NCBI RefSeq assembly: GCF_947488945.1
Contig: NZ_CANLBS010000005.1
Location: 186,001-250,000, forward strand
Origin: an uncultured Streptomyces sp.
Lineage (GTDB): Bacteria; Actinomycetota; Actinomycetes; Streptomycetales; Streptomycetaceae
Reading direction: 5' to 3'
DNA: 64,000 nucleotides
Under the pieces are notes generated by a model. That model was not told where the DNA came from, searched no databases, and worked only from the letters and a program-made list of their open reading frames with translations. This document shows, piece after piece, positions 50,877 through 59,299 of the stretch (positions within the stretch are counted from its first letter, which is position 1; every line of letters begins with the position of its first letter). The position numbers and the translations under genes are program-made.

Positions 50877-52043
50877 GTGAGGGGAGTGAACGGGTTGGCA
50901 GGAACGGAGAAATGGCCGGCAGCCGTCCGATGGGCCGGGCGGGAGTGGTCGGCGGTCCGGCTGTCCGTCCACAACGCCTTCGAGCAGGCGGGGCCCGAGC
51001 GGGACACCCTCGTCCAGTCGCTCAAGGCCGCGGCCGCGGCCATCGCGGCGTGGGCGCTGACGGGCTGGTGGCTCCAGGCCCCGATGGCCCTGCTCGCGCC
51101 GTGGACCGCCATCGCCCTGGTCGGCAGCACGGTCTACCAGTCCCTGCGCACGGGCGCCCAGCAGTTCGCCGTCATCGCCCTCGGCACCGTGTGGGCCTCG
51201 GTGGCCATGGAGGCGACCCGCGACATGACGATGCCGGCCATGCTGCTCACCCTGCCGTTCATGCTGCTGCTCGGGAACTACCGCCGGTTCGGCAGTCAGG
51301 GCCTCTACGGCGCCACCACGGCGCTCTTCGTCATCACGGGCGGTTCGTCGACCGCCTCGACGGTCGGGCACCGGTTGCTGGAGACGCTGATCGGCGCCGG
51401 CGTCGGCATCGCGGTCAACGCGCTGGTGCTGCCGCCGGTCCATCTGCGGAGCGTCCGGGAGCGGCTGGTCCACATCGCGGAGGCGTCCGCCGAACTGCTG
51501 GACGGCATGGCGGCCGGGCTGCGCGAGGCCGACGGACTGGAGAAGACGGAGGGATGGCACTCCAGGGCGTCCCGGCTGACGCTGTCCCTCCAGGGCGTCA
51601 GCGACGCCCGGACCTGGGCCACCGAGGGCTCCCGCTGGAATCCGGGCGGCCGGCTGCGCCGTACCGGTCCGCCGCCGCCCCCGATCGCCGAGGACATGAG
51701 GTGGGGCCGGGTGGTGACCCGGGTACTCGCCGTCGCGCGCACCCTGAACGGCATGGGCGACGGAGAAGGGCTGCCGGAGCCCTCGCCGCGCTTCCTGCGC
51801 GCCCTGTCCGACGTACTGGAACAGGCGGCGCGGGTCTGCGCCGAGGAGATCCAACTGCTGACGCCCTCCCCCGCCGACGGTCCGGCACGCGAACGCCGGG
51901 AGGCCGCGTTCAAGCAGGCGTGGGCCGACCTGGACGCGCTCACCGACTCCTTCCGGCAGCAGGAGGGCACCGCGGCGGCCGTCGGCGGCGAGCTGCTGCT
52001 GGAGACCCGCCGGCTGCTCGGCGACCTGGCCCCGACGGCGTGA
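50877..52043 (+). CDS. FUSC/aromatic-acid-exporter-like membrane protein
   Basis: A protein of up to 388 aa, with six N-terminal transmembrane helices (about residues 45-185, including ALTGWWLQAPMALLAPWTAIALVG and LLETLIGAGVGIAVNALVLPPVHL) and a helical cytoplasmic C-terminus, the same layout as the protein at 12,290-13,534, with which it shares the RLLETLIGAGVG.. NxL..PPV block. An export role for weak organic acids is inferred. The start is uncertain: GTG 50877, GTG 50886 or TTG 50895; the last has GAGGGGAG eight bases upstream and may be the true one. Confidence 0.82.
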   Translation: MRGVNGLAGTEKWPAAVRWAGREWSAVRLSVHNAFEQAGPERDTLVQSLKAAAAAIAAWALTGWWLQAPMALLAPWTAIALVGSTVYQSLRTGAQQFAVIALGTVWASVAMEATRDMTMPAMLLTLPFMLLLGNYRRFGSQGLYGATTALFVITGGSSTASTVGHRLLETLIGAGVGIAVNALVLPPVHLRSVRERLVHIAEASAELLDGMAAGLREADGLEKTEGWHSRASRLTLSLQGVSDARTWATEGSRWNPGGRLRRTGPPPPPIAEDMRWGRVVTRVLAVARTLNGMGDGEGLPEPSPRFLRALSDVLEQAARVCAEEIQLLTPSPADGPARERREAAFKQAWADLDALTDSFRQQEGTAAAVGGELLLETRRLLGDLAPTA

Positions 52044-52091
52044 GGACACGGCAGGCAGAACACCGTCGGCGCGGCGGTCCGCTCCACATGC

Positions 52092-52307
52092 TCAATGGCC
52101 CTTGCGGCGCTCCCTGTCGAAGCGGTACAGCACCCGCACCAGCCGCCATGTACCGGCCGCCCCGCCGACCACGGCTCCACCGGTCAGCACCCTGGTGGAC
52201 ACCGGGCCGGAGAGGCCGAGGACGAGGGTGACGGCGAGCGGGACGGCGAAGACCGCGGCGGCCAGCACGCCGGCGGTCACCAGGGCGAAGACGATCTCGA
52301 CCGTCAT
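52092..52307 (-). CDS. Small two-helix membrane protein
   Basis: A 71-aa protein with two transmembrane helices (VEIVFALVTAGVLAAAVFAVPLAVTLVLG and TGGAVVGGAAGTWRLV) and a basic C-terminus (YRFDRERRKGH). The ATG at 52307 has GGAGAAGGA upstream; an ATG 13 codons earlier lacks a ribosome site. It converges on the FUSC-like gene with a 48-base gap. Function unknown. Confidence 0.68.
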   Translation of the reverse strand: MTVEIVFALVTAGVLAAAVFAVPLAVTLVLGLSGPVSTRVLTGGAVVGGAAGTWRLVRVLYRFDRERRKGH

Positions 52308-52468
52308 CGCGTCCTTCTCCCACCATGACTCGCGCCCCTCGTCCATGCGGGAAGTCTCGCAGCCGTGACAACCGCGCCGGGGCCGGGCCCCTGAAACGCG
52401 GTTCCCGGTTCCGCGCCGCGCCGCGGGGGTGGCGCGGGCGGCGCCCGGCCGATCGTAGGGTGACGGGC

Positions 52469-53677
52469 GTGATCGTTCATGAGGGCGCGACACGCCCGCG
52501 CGCGGGACGGCGGCCGGGGTACGTGGCGGCGGCCCTGGTCTTCGCCGTCGGTATGGCCGGGACCACCCTGCCCACCCCGCTGTACGGCCTCTACCAGGAG
52601 CAGATCGGGTTCTCCGAGCTGATGGTGACCGTCGTCTTCGCCGTGTACGCGGTGGCGGTCATCGCCGTTCTGCTGGTGGCGGGCAACCACTCCGACACGG
52701 TGGGCCGCAGGCCGGTGCTGATGGCGGCGATGCTGCTGTCCGCGGCCAGCGCCGGGTGCTTCCTGCTGGAGCGGGGGCTGCCGCTGCTGTTCGCGGGGCG
52801 GCTGCTGTCGGGGTGTGCGGCAGGGCTGCTGAGCGGCGCCGCCACCGCCGCCGTCATCGAGTTGGCCGGCCCCGGCCAGAAGGGCCGCGCCGGGTTCGCG
52901 GCCACCGCGGCGAACATGGGCGGCCTCGGTTGCGGGCCGCTGCTCTGCGGGCTCCTCGCGGAGTACACCCGGTGGCCGCTGACGCTGCCGTTCTGGATCC
53001 ATCTCGTTCTGGTGGCCGGGGCGTTCGGCGTCCTGTGCTACGTGCCGGAGACGGTCTCCGACGCCCGGCCCCGGGCGCGGCTGAGGCCGCAGGGGCTCGC
53101 GGTGCCGACGGAGGTGAAGGGCGTCTTCGTCCCCGCCGCCCTGGCGGCCTTCGCGGGCTTCTCGCTCCTCGGGCTCTTCACCGCGGTGGCCCCGAGCTTC
53201 GTCGCCCGGACGCTGCACGTGGACAACCTCGCCGTCACCGGCGCGGTCGTGTTCTCGGTCTTCCTGGCCTCGACCGCCGGTCAGTCCCTGACACCCCGTG
53301 TCGGCGAACGCCGTGCGCTGCCGCTCGGCTGCGCCGTACTCGTCGTCGGCCTGCTCGCGGTCGCCGCGTCGCTGGTCACGGAGTCGCTGGCACTGCTGGT
53401 GCTCGGCGCGCTGTGCGGGGGGACCGGGCAAGGACTGGCGTTCCGCGCGGCGTTGACGCTGGTCGGCGGAGCGGCGCCGGAGCACCGCCGCGGCGGCACC
53501 ATCTCGGCGTTCTTCGTCGTCGCGTACACCGGCATCTCGGTGCCGGTGGTGGGCGTGGGCGCGCTCGCCACCTGGCTGGGGCTGCGCGAGGCCGGCCTCG
53601 TCTTCACGGGCTGCGTCATGCTGCTGGCGGCAGCCGGCGGCCTCTACGCCGCACGCAGGCCACCCACGGAGAGCTGA
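52469..53677 (+). CDS. MFS transporter, DHA1-like
   Basis: A 402-aa major facilitator with 12 transmembrane helices. The loop after helix two carries GNHSDTVGRRPVLMA, the MFS motif A (GxxxDRxGRR; the usual second position is N-H-S here), and helix four/five has the GLLSGAATAAVIE segment typical of drug or sugar efflux members. Proton-driven export of small molecules is likely; the substrate is unknown. The GTG at 52469 has AGGG eight bases upstream; a GTG three codons earlier is possible. The end overlaps the convergent small ORF by about 34 bases if that ORF is real. Confidence 0.88.
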   Translation: MIVHEGATRPRAGRRPGYVAAALVFAVGMAGTTLPTPLYGLYQEQIGFSELMVTVVFAVYAVAVIAVLLVAGNHSDTVGRRPVLMAAMLLSAASAGCFLLERGLPLLFAGRLLSGCAAGLLSGAATAAVIELAGPGQKGRAGFAATAANMGGLGCGPLLCGLLAEYTRWPLTLPFWIHLVLVAGAFGVLCYVPETVSDARPRARLRPQGLAVPTEVKGVFVPAALAAFAGFSLLGLFTAVAPSFVARTLHVDNLAVTGAVVFSVFLASTAGQSLTPRVGERRALPLGCAVLVVGLLAVAASLVTESLALLVLGALCGGTGQGLAFRAALTLVGGAAPEHRRGGTISAFFVVAYTGISVPVVGVGALATWLGLREAGLVFTGCVMLLAAAGGLYAARRPPTES

Positions 53678-53970
53678 CCTGCGGCACGGGCGTGCGCGTC
53701 CGGAGGCAGCCGGGTCCATGGGCGGACGGGAGGCGGGGCGAACAGGAGGCGGGGCGGACGGCCGGGGAAGGCGAGCTCCTCCTCGATGCCGTCGTGGCGG
53801 GCCGGCGACTCCAGCAGGTCGTCGGGGAACCGCATGCCCATGGCCCACTGCGCCTGCTCGCACCGCCCGCGGATCGGCGGGCGGTGCGAGGAGGAGTGGG
53901 AGGCGTGGACGCGGAGCCGGCGGTCGATGCGCGTCCACGTGGAGCGCACCGGAGAGGGTGTCTGCGACAC
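53644..53970 (-). CDS. Possible small hypothetical protein
   Basis: A 108-aa frame starting GTG, encoding an Arg/Ser/His-rich N-terminus and FPDDLLESPARHDGIEEELAFPG. I include it because almost all third positions from about 53,970 down to 53,720 are G or C, which matches real genes here. No ribosome site is clear and the 3' end overlaps the MFS gene. No family recognised. The rest of 53,680-54,026 holds nothing else I can support. Confidence 0.35.
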   Translation of the reverse strand: MSQTPSPVRSTWTRIDRRLRVHASHSSSHRPPIRGRCEQAQWAMGMRFPDDLLESPARHDGIEEELAFPGRPPRLLFAPPPVRPWTRLPPDAHARAAGQLSVGGLRAA

Positions 53971-54026
53971 GGTCGCAGTCCGCCCGACGGCACTGACAGT
54001 CCGGATTCCGACGCCGTCCGCCCGCG

Positions 54027-54302
54027 TCAGGCGGCCTGCGGTTCCTGGCGGACGCGCGGCGCCCCGGCCGGTGCGTCGGCCGCGGCCGGCTGCCCGTCCG
54101 CGAGCGTCGCCCGGCGCAGGATGGCGTCGGCGGCGAGCAACGCGTCCTGGACCGTGCGGGTGGCGGTGCTGACGCACAAGGTGTACGTGACGTCTTCCAG
54201 CTGCCGCTGCAACTCGTAGGTGGAGGACTGCGAGTGGCGCAGCTGCACTTCGTTGTAACGGGTCAGCAGGGTACGGATTCTCTCCGGGCTCGGCACCAGC
54301 AT
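54027..54302 (-). CDS. DUF5133 domain protein
   Basis: A 91-aa protein of the Streptomyces DUF5133 family, recognised by MLVPSPERIRTLLTRYNEVQLRH and LEDVTYTLCVSTATRTVQDALLAADAIL. It is fully helical and cytoplasmic. Members often lie near secondary-metabolite or regulatory genes; the function is unknown. The ATG at 54302 has GGGTGG upstream; the frame is open further but that part is not family-like. Confidence 0.8.
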   Translation of the reverse strand: MLVPSPERIRTLLTRYNEVQLRHSQSSTYELQRQLEDVTYTLCVSTATRTVQDALLAADAILRRATLADGQPAAADAPAGAPRVRQEPQAA

Positions 54303-54477
54303 GATCCACCCAATCGTCGCAGAAGCGGTTGCGAACTCCTCCTGCCCCGTACATGTTTCTCCATGCCCCCCCGATTTTCTCCTCATCCCGCACGCCACGG
54401 GCACACGGGCGGCGGCGCCGTGACGTCGCTTCGTGCCGGCCGGTGGTCCGGCCCCGTGCGCCTTCTCCGGCGCCGCG

Positions 54478-56190
54478 TCAGGACACGGTCAGCACGCCGT
54501 TCCGCTCCACGACGTCCAGCGACAGCGTGCGGTAGCCGACCGTCTCGAAGAGCACCGTCAGACGGCGGCCGTCCTGGCTCATCACCGAGCCGTCGCCCCA
54601 CTGCCCGTGCCGGACGCGGGCGCCGGGCTGGAAGGGATGCGCGGCGGCGTCGGCGCCGGGCTCGTCCTGCGGGGCGACCGGGCCGCCGGTGCCTGCCAGC
54701 ACCTCCACCGCCGCCTTCGCGGCGCCGTCGCGCGTCAGCTCGGCCGCCTCGCACCGGTCGCAGGAACCGCAGGACCCCTCGTCCTCCGCCTGCTGACCGA
54801 AGTAGCCGAGCAGGAAGCGGCGCCGGCAGCCGGTGTGCTCCGCGTAGCCGCGCATCATGTCGACCCGTGAACGCTCCAACTGCTGGTGCGCGTCGCCGAG
54901 TTCGACCGCCTTGCGGGCGGCCTCGGCCGCGTCGGCGGTTCCGGTGGTCTCCAGGTCCCCGGACTCCGTGGTACGCACCGCCTCGACCTGTTCCAGCAGA
55001 TTGACGACGGCCGTCAGCCGGCTGGCCGTCAGCCCGGTCTCGTTGCGCAGATCGCTGGGCCGGACCGGACCCGTGTGCTCCTCCAGCGTGTCCGCGACCC
55101 GTGAGACGGTGTCCGGGTCGGGGCGGCCGGCGGCGAAGAACCGCTGCATGCCGAGGTCCTGCGCGCGGTACGCCAGGATCGCCCGAGCCGGTTGGCCGTC
55201 GCGTCCGGCCCGGCCTATCTCCTGGTAGTAGGCGTCCAGCGAGCCGGGCACCGAGGCGTGCAGCACGAACCGTACGTCCGGCTTGTCGATGCCCATCCCG
55301 AAGGCGGAGGTGGCCACCACGACGTCCAGCTCCCCGGCGAGGAAGCGGTCGTGGACCGCGCCGCGCTCCTTGGCGGGCAGACCCGCGTGGTACGCCGCCA
55401 CGTCCAGCCCGAGGTCGTCGAGCTCACGGGCGTACTCCTCGGCCTCCTTGCGGGTCGCCGCGTAGACCAGTCCGGGCTTCGGCTCGGCGGCGGCCCGTTC
55501 GACCACCGCGCGGCGTTTGACCGCCGCCTTCTGGAAGGGAATCACCTCCAGGTGGATGTTGGGCCGGTCGAAGCCGGTGACCACCTCCCGCACGTCGCGC
55601 ATGCCGAGCCGCTGGACGATGTCCGCGCGGACCGGGGCGGCGGCGCTCGCCGTGAGGGCGAGCACCGGCGGACGCCCGATCCGGTCGATGACCTGCCCCA
55701 GCCGGAGGTATTCGGGACGGAAGTCGTGGCCCCAGTTGGACACGCACTGCGCTTCGTCCACGACGAACAGCGCGGGACGCGCCGCCGCGAGCTGCTCGAC
55801 CACCTCGTCCTTGGCGAGCTGCTCCGGGGCGAGGAAGACGAAGTCGACGTCCCCGTCGCTGATCCGGTCCCAGACCGCGTCGTTCTCGTCGCGGCTCTGG
55901 GTGGAGTTCACCGCCGCCGCGTCCGCCCCGGCCCGTCTCAGCAGGCCGCTCACCTGGTCCCGCTGGAGGGCGATGAGCGGGGAGACGACGACGGTGGGAC
56001 CGGACAGCAGCACCCCGGGCACCTGGTACACCGCGGACTTCCCGGCGCCGGTCGGCATCACCACAAGGGTGTCGTGGCGTTCCATGACCGCCTTCATGGC
56101 CCGCAACTGCTCCGGCCGCAGGCGCTCCCATCCGAACACCTTGCGCGCACTGCGCTGCAGCCGACGGGACAACGCGCTGAAGGTGAACAT
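54478..56190 (-). CDS. recQ: RecQ-type ATP-dependent DNA helicase
   Basis: A 570-aa superfamily 2 DNA helicase. Motif I is MPTGAGKS (Lys51), motif II is DEAQ (145-148) followed by CVSNWGHDFRPEY, motif IV-VI include YYQEIGRAGRDGQPA. A zinc-binding RecQ-Ct part has CRRRF and CGSCDRC. The HRDC domain is missing; instead the last 55 residues (FQPGARVRHGQWGDGSV...LTVLFETVGYRTLSL) look like the Tudor-like C-terminus of UvrD/PcrA. Family members unwind 3'-to-5' at forks and during recombination. The motif II Gln instead of His is unusual for RecQ. ATG 56190 follows GAGGAG. Confidence 0.88.
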   Translation of the reverse strand: MFTFSALSRRLQRSARKVFGWERLRPEQLRAMKAVMERHDTLVVMPTGAGKSAVYQVPGVLLSGPTVVVSPLIALQRDQVSGLLRRAGADAAAVNSTQSRDENDAVWDRISDGDVDFVFLAPEQLAKDEVVEQLAAARPALFVVDEAQCVSNWGHDFRPEYLRLGQVIDRIGRPPVLALTASAAAPVRADIVQRLGMRDVREVVTGFDRPNIHLEVIPFQKAAVKRRAVVERAAAEPKPGLVYAATRKEAEEYARELDDLGLDVAAYHAGLPAKERGAVHDRFLAGELDVVVATSAFGMGIDKPDVRFVLHASVPGSLDAYYQEIGRAGRDGQPARAILAYRAQDLGMQRFFAAGRPDPDTVSRVADTLEEHTGPVRPSDLRNETGLTASRLTAVVNLLEQVEAVRTTESGDLETTGTADAAEAARKAVELGDAHQQLERSRVDMMRGYAEHTGCRRRFLLGYFGQQAEDEGSCGSCDRCEAAELTRDGAAKAAVEVLAGTGGPVAPQDEPGADAAAHPFQPGARVRHGQWGDGSVMSQDGRRLTVLFETVGYRTLSLDVVERNGVLTVS

Positions 56191-56324
56191 GGTGCTCCTC
56201 GGGACGACGGGGATCGGGGCGGGCGGCCGATGTACCGCCCGGGTGACCTCCGACTACCCCGCGACCGCCGCCTCACCGCCCCGGACGTCTGCGTCCCGCC
56301 GGTCCGCCCGACGGGCTCGCGCCG

Positions 56325-57005
56325 TCACCGCGCGGGGGCGCCGACCGGTTCCCGGACCGGGACGCGACGATCGCCCGTGCCGGCGAGCCGGGCCCTGGCG
56401 CGGGCCACCAGCGCCTCCGGGGCGGGGTGCGCCTGGAGCGAGTTCAGGACCAGGACCCACCACTCGTCGAGCCGGGTGGCCCAGTCCCGGCGGTCCGTCA
56501 CCTCGTCGTTGAGGGTGCACAGCCCGAAGAAGGAGCACACCAGGGTGGTCGCGGTACCCGCGGGTTCGACGCCGTCGGCGAGTTCGCCGCGGCCCCGGGC
56601 CTCGGCGAGGAGCCGGGTGGCCGCCACGGCCCAGGAGTCGAACGGGGTGGGCACGGCCGCGTCGATGGAGCGCCGCTCGGCCCAGAGCAGCGCCCCGGCC
56701 CGCGCCACCACGTCCTCGCGGAGGGCCTGCCCCACTCCGTAGCTGAGAGCGACCAGCCGCTCCAGCGGGGGGACGTCCCGCGCGGTGTAGGGGGCGGCGA
56801 GCTGGGGCCAGGTGGCGAACTGCGCGCGGACGACGGCGAGGGCGAGCTTCTCCTTGCTGGAGTAGTGGAAATAGATCGCACCGCTGGTCCGGCCGGAATG
56901 GTCGCTTATGTCATTGATGCTGGTGCCTGCGTACCCCCGCTCGACAAAGAGATGCGCCGCCGATTCCAGCAGCGCTTTACGGGTCGCCCGAGCCCTGTCT
57001 TGCAC
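56325..57005 (-). CDS. TetR-family regulator, gamma-butyrolactone-receptor (ScbR) type
   Basis: A 226-aa regulator. The N-terminal helix-turn-helix (RATRKALLESAAHLFVERGYAGTSINDISDHSGRTSGAIYFHYSSKEKLAL, about 6-56) and the ligand domain (VVARAGALLWAERR and FFGLCTLNDEV, WATRLDEWWVLVLNSL) match the ScbR/ArpA/AvaR group, which binds gamma-butyrolactone-like hormones and controls antibiotic production and development. No AfsA synthase gene is within view. The start is the GTG at 57005; the ribosome site is weak. A 611-base AT-richer intergenic region upstream contains a GATAAT -10-like element (57107-57102, minus) and a possible operator. Confidence 0.85.
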   Translation of the reverse strand: MQDRARATRKALLESAAHLFVERGYAGTSINDISDHSGRTSGAIYFHYSSKEKLALAVVRAQFATWPQLAAPYTARDVPPLERLVALSYGVGQALREDVVARAGALLWAERRSIDAAVPTPFDSWAVAATRLLAEARGRGELADGVEPAGTATTLVCSFFGLCTLNDEVTDRRDWATRLDEWWVLVLNSLQAHPAPEALVARARARLAGTGDRRVPVREPVGAPAR

Positions 57006-57616
57006 GTGTGTTCTACTTTCGATCAATTGCACTGCCACATGGCACCGAAGAAATCCGACGCCGGGGAAACGGGCGTTCGGAAAGCGGCGCGACGGGATTT
57101 TATTATCCTTCCACCGCGTGCGCGTGCGGGTGATTTCCGCGAACCTGTCGTACCTCTCCCCGCGGCCCCGGCACGCTTGACGGGGCGCCGTCCGCACCAC
57201 GGCCCGGAACTTCGGAAAGCCGCTGGTCAACACAGTCGGGCCGATACGGTTCCCGTCCGCGGCCAATCGTTTCCGCGCCCTCGCCGCAGCGGTCCGCCGG
57301 GTCGCCGCACGGCCGGTAAGCACTCGAATCGGTGATTGCACGGCTCGGCGACCCCTGATTAACGTAATGAGCACGATGTTTTCGGGTTCCGGCCCGCGCA
57401 CGGTGGAAATTCCTCCGCACGCCCGGATTCGACGCACATCGTCCGAACTCCGCGCCGGTACGCGGCGGCCCCCGCGGCACCGCGTCCTTCCCCGCATCGT
57501 GCTCACGCGCAGTTCCGCATGCCACTTCCGCACAAGGGGCCGCCCACCGGCCCCGCACGCGCCTGGCTATCCGTCGCACCGCACGGGTACGCGAACTCAT
57601 CGAGAACGGCAGACAC
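57006..57616. promoter_or_regulatory. Long divergent regulatory region, tetR/HAD
   Basis: 611 bases with no credible gene, noticeably richer in A/T than its surroundings. It holds GATAAT on the minus strand at 57107-57102, about 97 bases before the tetR start, and an ATTA-ACG-TAAT palindrome (57355-57371 with flanks, one mismatch). This is a likely binding site of the adjacent TetR-type regulator and the promoters of both genes. Confidence 0.45.
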
Positions 57617-58315
57617 ATGACCTCTCAGCCCCTTTTCACCTGGACCCCCTCCGCGATCGTCTTCGACTGCGACGGGACGCTGATGGACACCGAACGGCAT
57701 TGGCAGGACGCCCGGAACCAGGTCTTCCACGGTTACGGGCTGCGTCCGACGCCCGGTTTCGCCGAACGGGCCAAGGGTGTGCACTACGTCGACTGCGGCG
57801 CGCTCATGGCCGAGGAGTCGGGAAAGCCGGAACTCGCCGAGGAGATGGCCGAAGGGCTGCTCGCCCGCTTCATGGCACTGGTCGACGAGAACCCGGTCAC
57901 CATGCCGGGGGCGCCCGAACTGGTGCGGACGGCGGCCGGCCGGATGCCGCTCGCGGTGGCGAGCAACTGCCCGCTGGAGATGGTGGAGTCGTGCCTCGAC
58001 CGGGCGGGGCTGCTGTCCTGCTTCAACCACGTCGTGGTGGCCGGCGGCGAGGTGCGACCGAAACCGGAACCGGACGTGTACGCCGTCGCCGCCCGGCTCT
58101 GCGGTGTCCCGCCGCAGGACGCGCTCGCCGTGGAGGACACCGCGGTGGGCGTCGCCTCCGCGCGCCGTGCGGGGCTGCGGGTGCTGGGCTCGGGGCCGCG
58201 TCCCGGCGGCTCCGGCGCGGACAGCGCCGATCTGTGGGTGGCGAGCCTGGCCGATCCTGCGGTGGCCGCCTGGGCCCGCACCCATGTGGGCGGAACGGTC
58301 GAGCGCCCGGAATGA
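57617..58315 (+). CDS. HAD-superfamily hydrolase (beta-phosphoglucomutase-like)
   Basis: A 232-aa HAD hydrolase of subfamily IA. Motif I is VFDCDGTLMD, motif II is VASNCP, motif III is RPKPEPD and motif IV is AVEDTAVGVASA, all intact, with a helical cap (about 25-95). Phosphosugar or nucleotide phosphatase/mutase activity is expected. It is divergent from the ScbR-type regulator and may be under its control. The ATG at 57617 follows GAACGGCAGACAC. Confidence 0.9.
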   Translation: MTSQPLFTWTPSAIVFDCDGTLMDTERHWQDARNQVFHGYGLRPTPGFAERAKGVHYVDCGALMAEESGKPELAEEMAEGLLARFMALVDENPVTMPGAPELVRTAAGRMPLAVASNCPLEMVESCLDRAGLLSCFNHVVVAGGEVRPKPEPDVYAVAARLCGVPPQDALAVEDTAVGVASARRAGLRVLGSGPRPGGSGADSADLWVASLADPAVAAWARTHVGGTVERPE

Positions 58316-58583
58316 CCGGGCCGCCGGCTCTGCGCGCGGACGGTGGACGAGGGAAGGGGGACGACGGATGGCGAACGGCGGACGGCCGGCAGCCGCGCAG
58401 GAGCGGGCCGGCGACGGCGGGCCGGCCCGTGCGGCAGGCAGTCGGCGGAAGCGGCCGGAGGCGGGGGCGCAGGGGGAGGCGGGGAGGACGCGCCCGAACC
58501 GGCATGACGCGGGGGCTCGGGGCGAGGACCGGCGGGCAAGCGGGCAGGCCCGGAGCGGGCGCCGTACGGGGACCGGCTCCGGA
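58316..58583. other. Intergenic, no gene seen
   Basis: 268 very GC-rich bases between the HAD gene and the convergent dhaL. Frames here have no credible start, codon bias or family match. Confidence 0.5.
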
Positions 58584-59249
58584 TCAGCGCAGGTGCGGAG
58601 CGACCTCGCGGACCGTGTCGGCGGCCGACGCGAAGAACAGGGCGATGCCCACCGCGCCCGGGTCCGGCACGCCGGTGACGCGCTCCCCCAGGTAGCTCGC
58701 CCGCCCCATCCGGGCGGACAGGTCGGCGGTGTCCCGCACGCCCTGCCAAGCCGCCTCCGCGGCCCGTTCCAGCGCCTGGTCGGCCGGGGTCCCGTCCGGT
58801 GCGGCGCGCAGCGCCTCGGCGGCGGGCGTCAAGGCGTCCACCAGCGTCTTGTCGCCGGGCGCCGCGTCACCCACCCGGCGGATCGCGGCGAGCCCCTCCT
58901 CCGTGCCCGTCGCCAGCGCGGCGGCGGTCAGGGCGGAGCCCGCCGACTCCGCGGTCCTGGCGAGCGCCTGGAACAGCAGTCCGAAGAGCGGCCCGCTGGT
59001 GCCGCCGATCTCGTCCAGGAAGGCGGCGGCCATGCTGCCGAGCGGTGCGGAAGGACCCCCGTCAGGGTTGCCGTCCGCGTCCAGCAGGCGTTCGCCCGCC
59101 TTCACGCCGGCGGTGAGGTTGACGCCGAAGTCACCGTCGCCCGCCTGCTGGTCGAGCGCGGTCAGCTCTGCCTCGGTGGCGTACGCGGTGGCGGCGAACC
59201 GCCGCATCCAGTCGCTCGTGGCCCGTCCGTCGAAAGCACCCGTGGTCAT
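58584..59249 (-). CDS. dhaL: Dihydroxyacetone kinase, ADP/ATP subunit
   Basis: A 221-aa all-helical protein of the DhaL family. The nucleotide-binding signature LDQQAGDGDFGVNLTAG (about 31-47) supplies the metal-binding aspartates, and LDEIGGTSGPLFGLLFQALA (about 76-95), then SARMGRASYLGERVTGVPDPGA, complete the site. Together with DhaK it phosphorylates dihydroxyacetone; in PTS systems ADP bound to DhaL is re-phosphorylated by DhaM. The ATG at 59249 follows TGGAGGA. It lies 50 bases after dhaK in the same operon. Confidence 0.93.
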   Translation of the reverse strand: MTTGAFDGRATSDWMRRFAATAYATEAELTALDQQAGDGDFGVNLTAGVKAGERLLDADGNPDGGPSAPLGSMAAAFLDEIGGTSGPLFGLLFQALARTAESAGSALTAAALATGTEEGLAAIRRVGDAAPGDKTLVDALTPAAEALRAAPDGTPADQALERAAEAAWQGVRDTADLSARMGRASYLGERVTGVPDPGAVGIALFFASAADTVREVAPHLR

Positions 59250-59299
59250 GACGTCGTCCTCCAGTGTGCGGGGGTTCCCCGGTCCGGTGCGGGGGGCGG

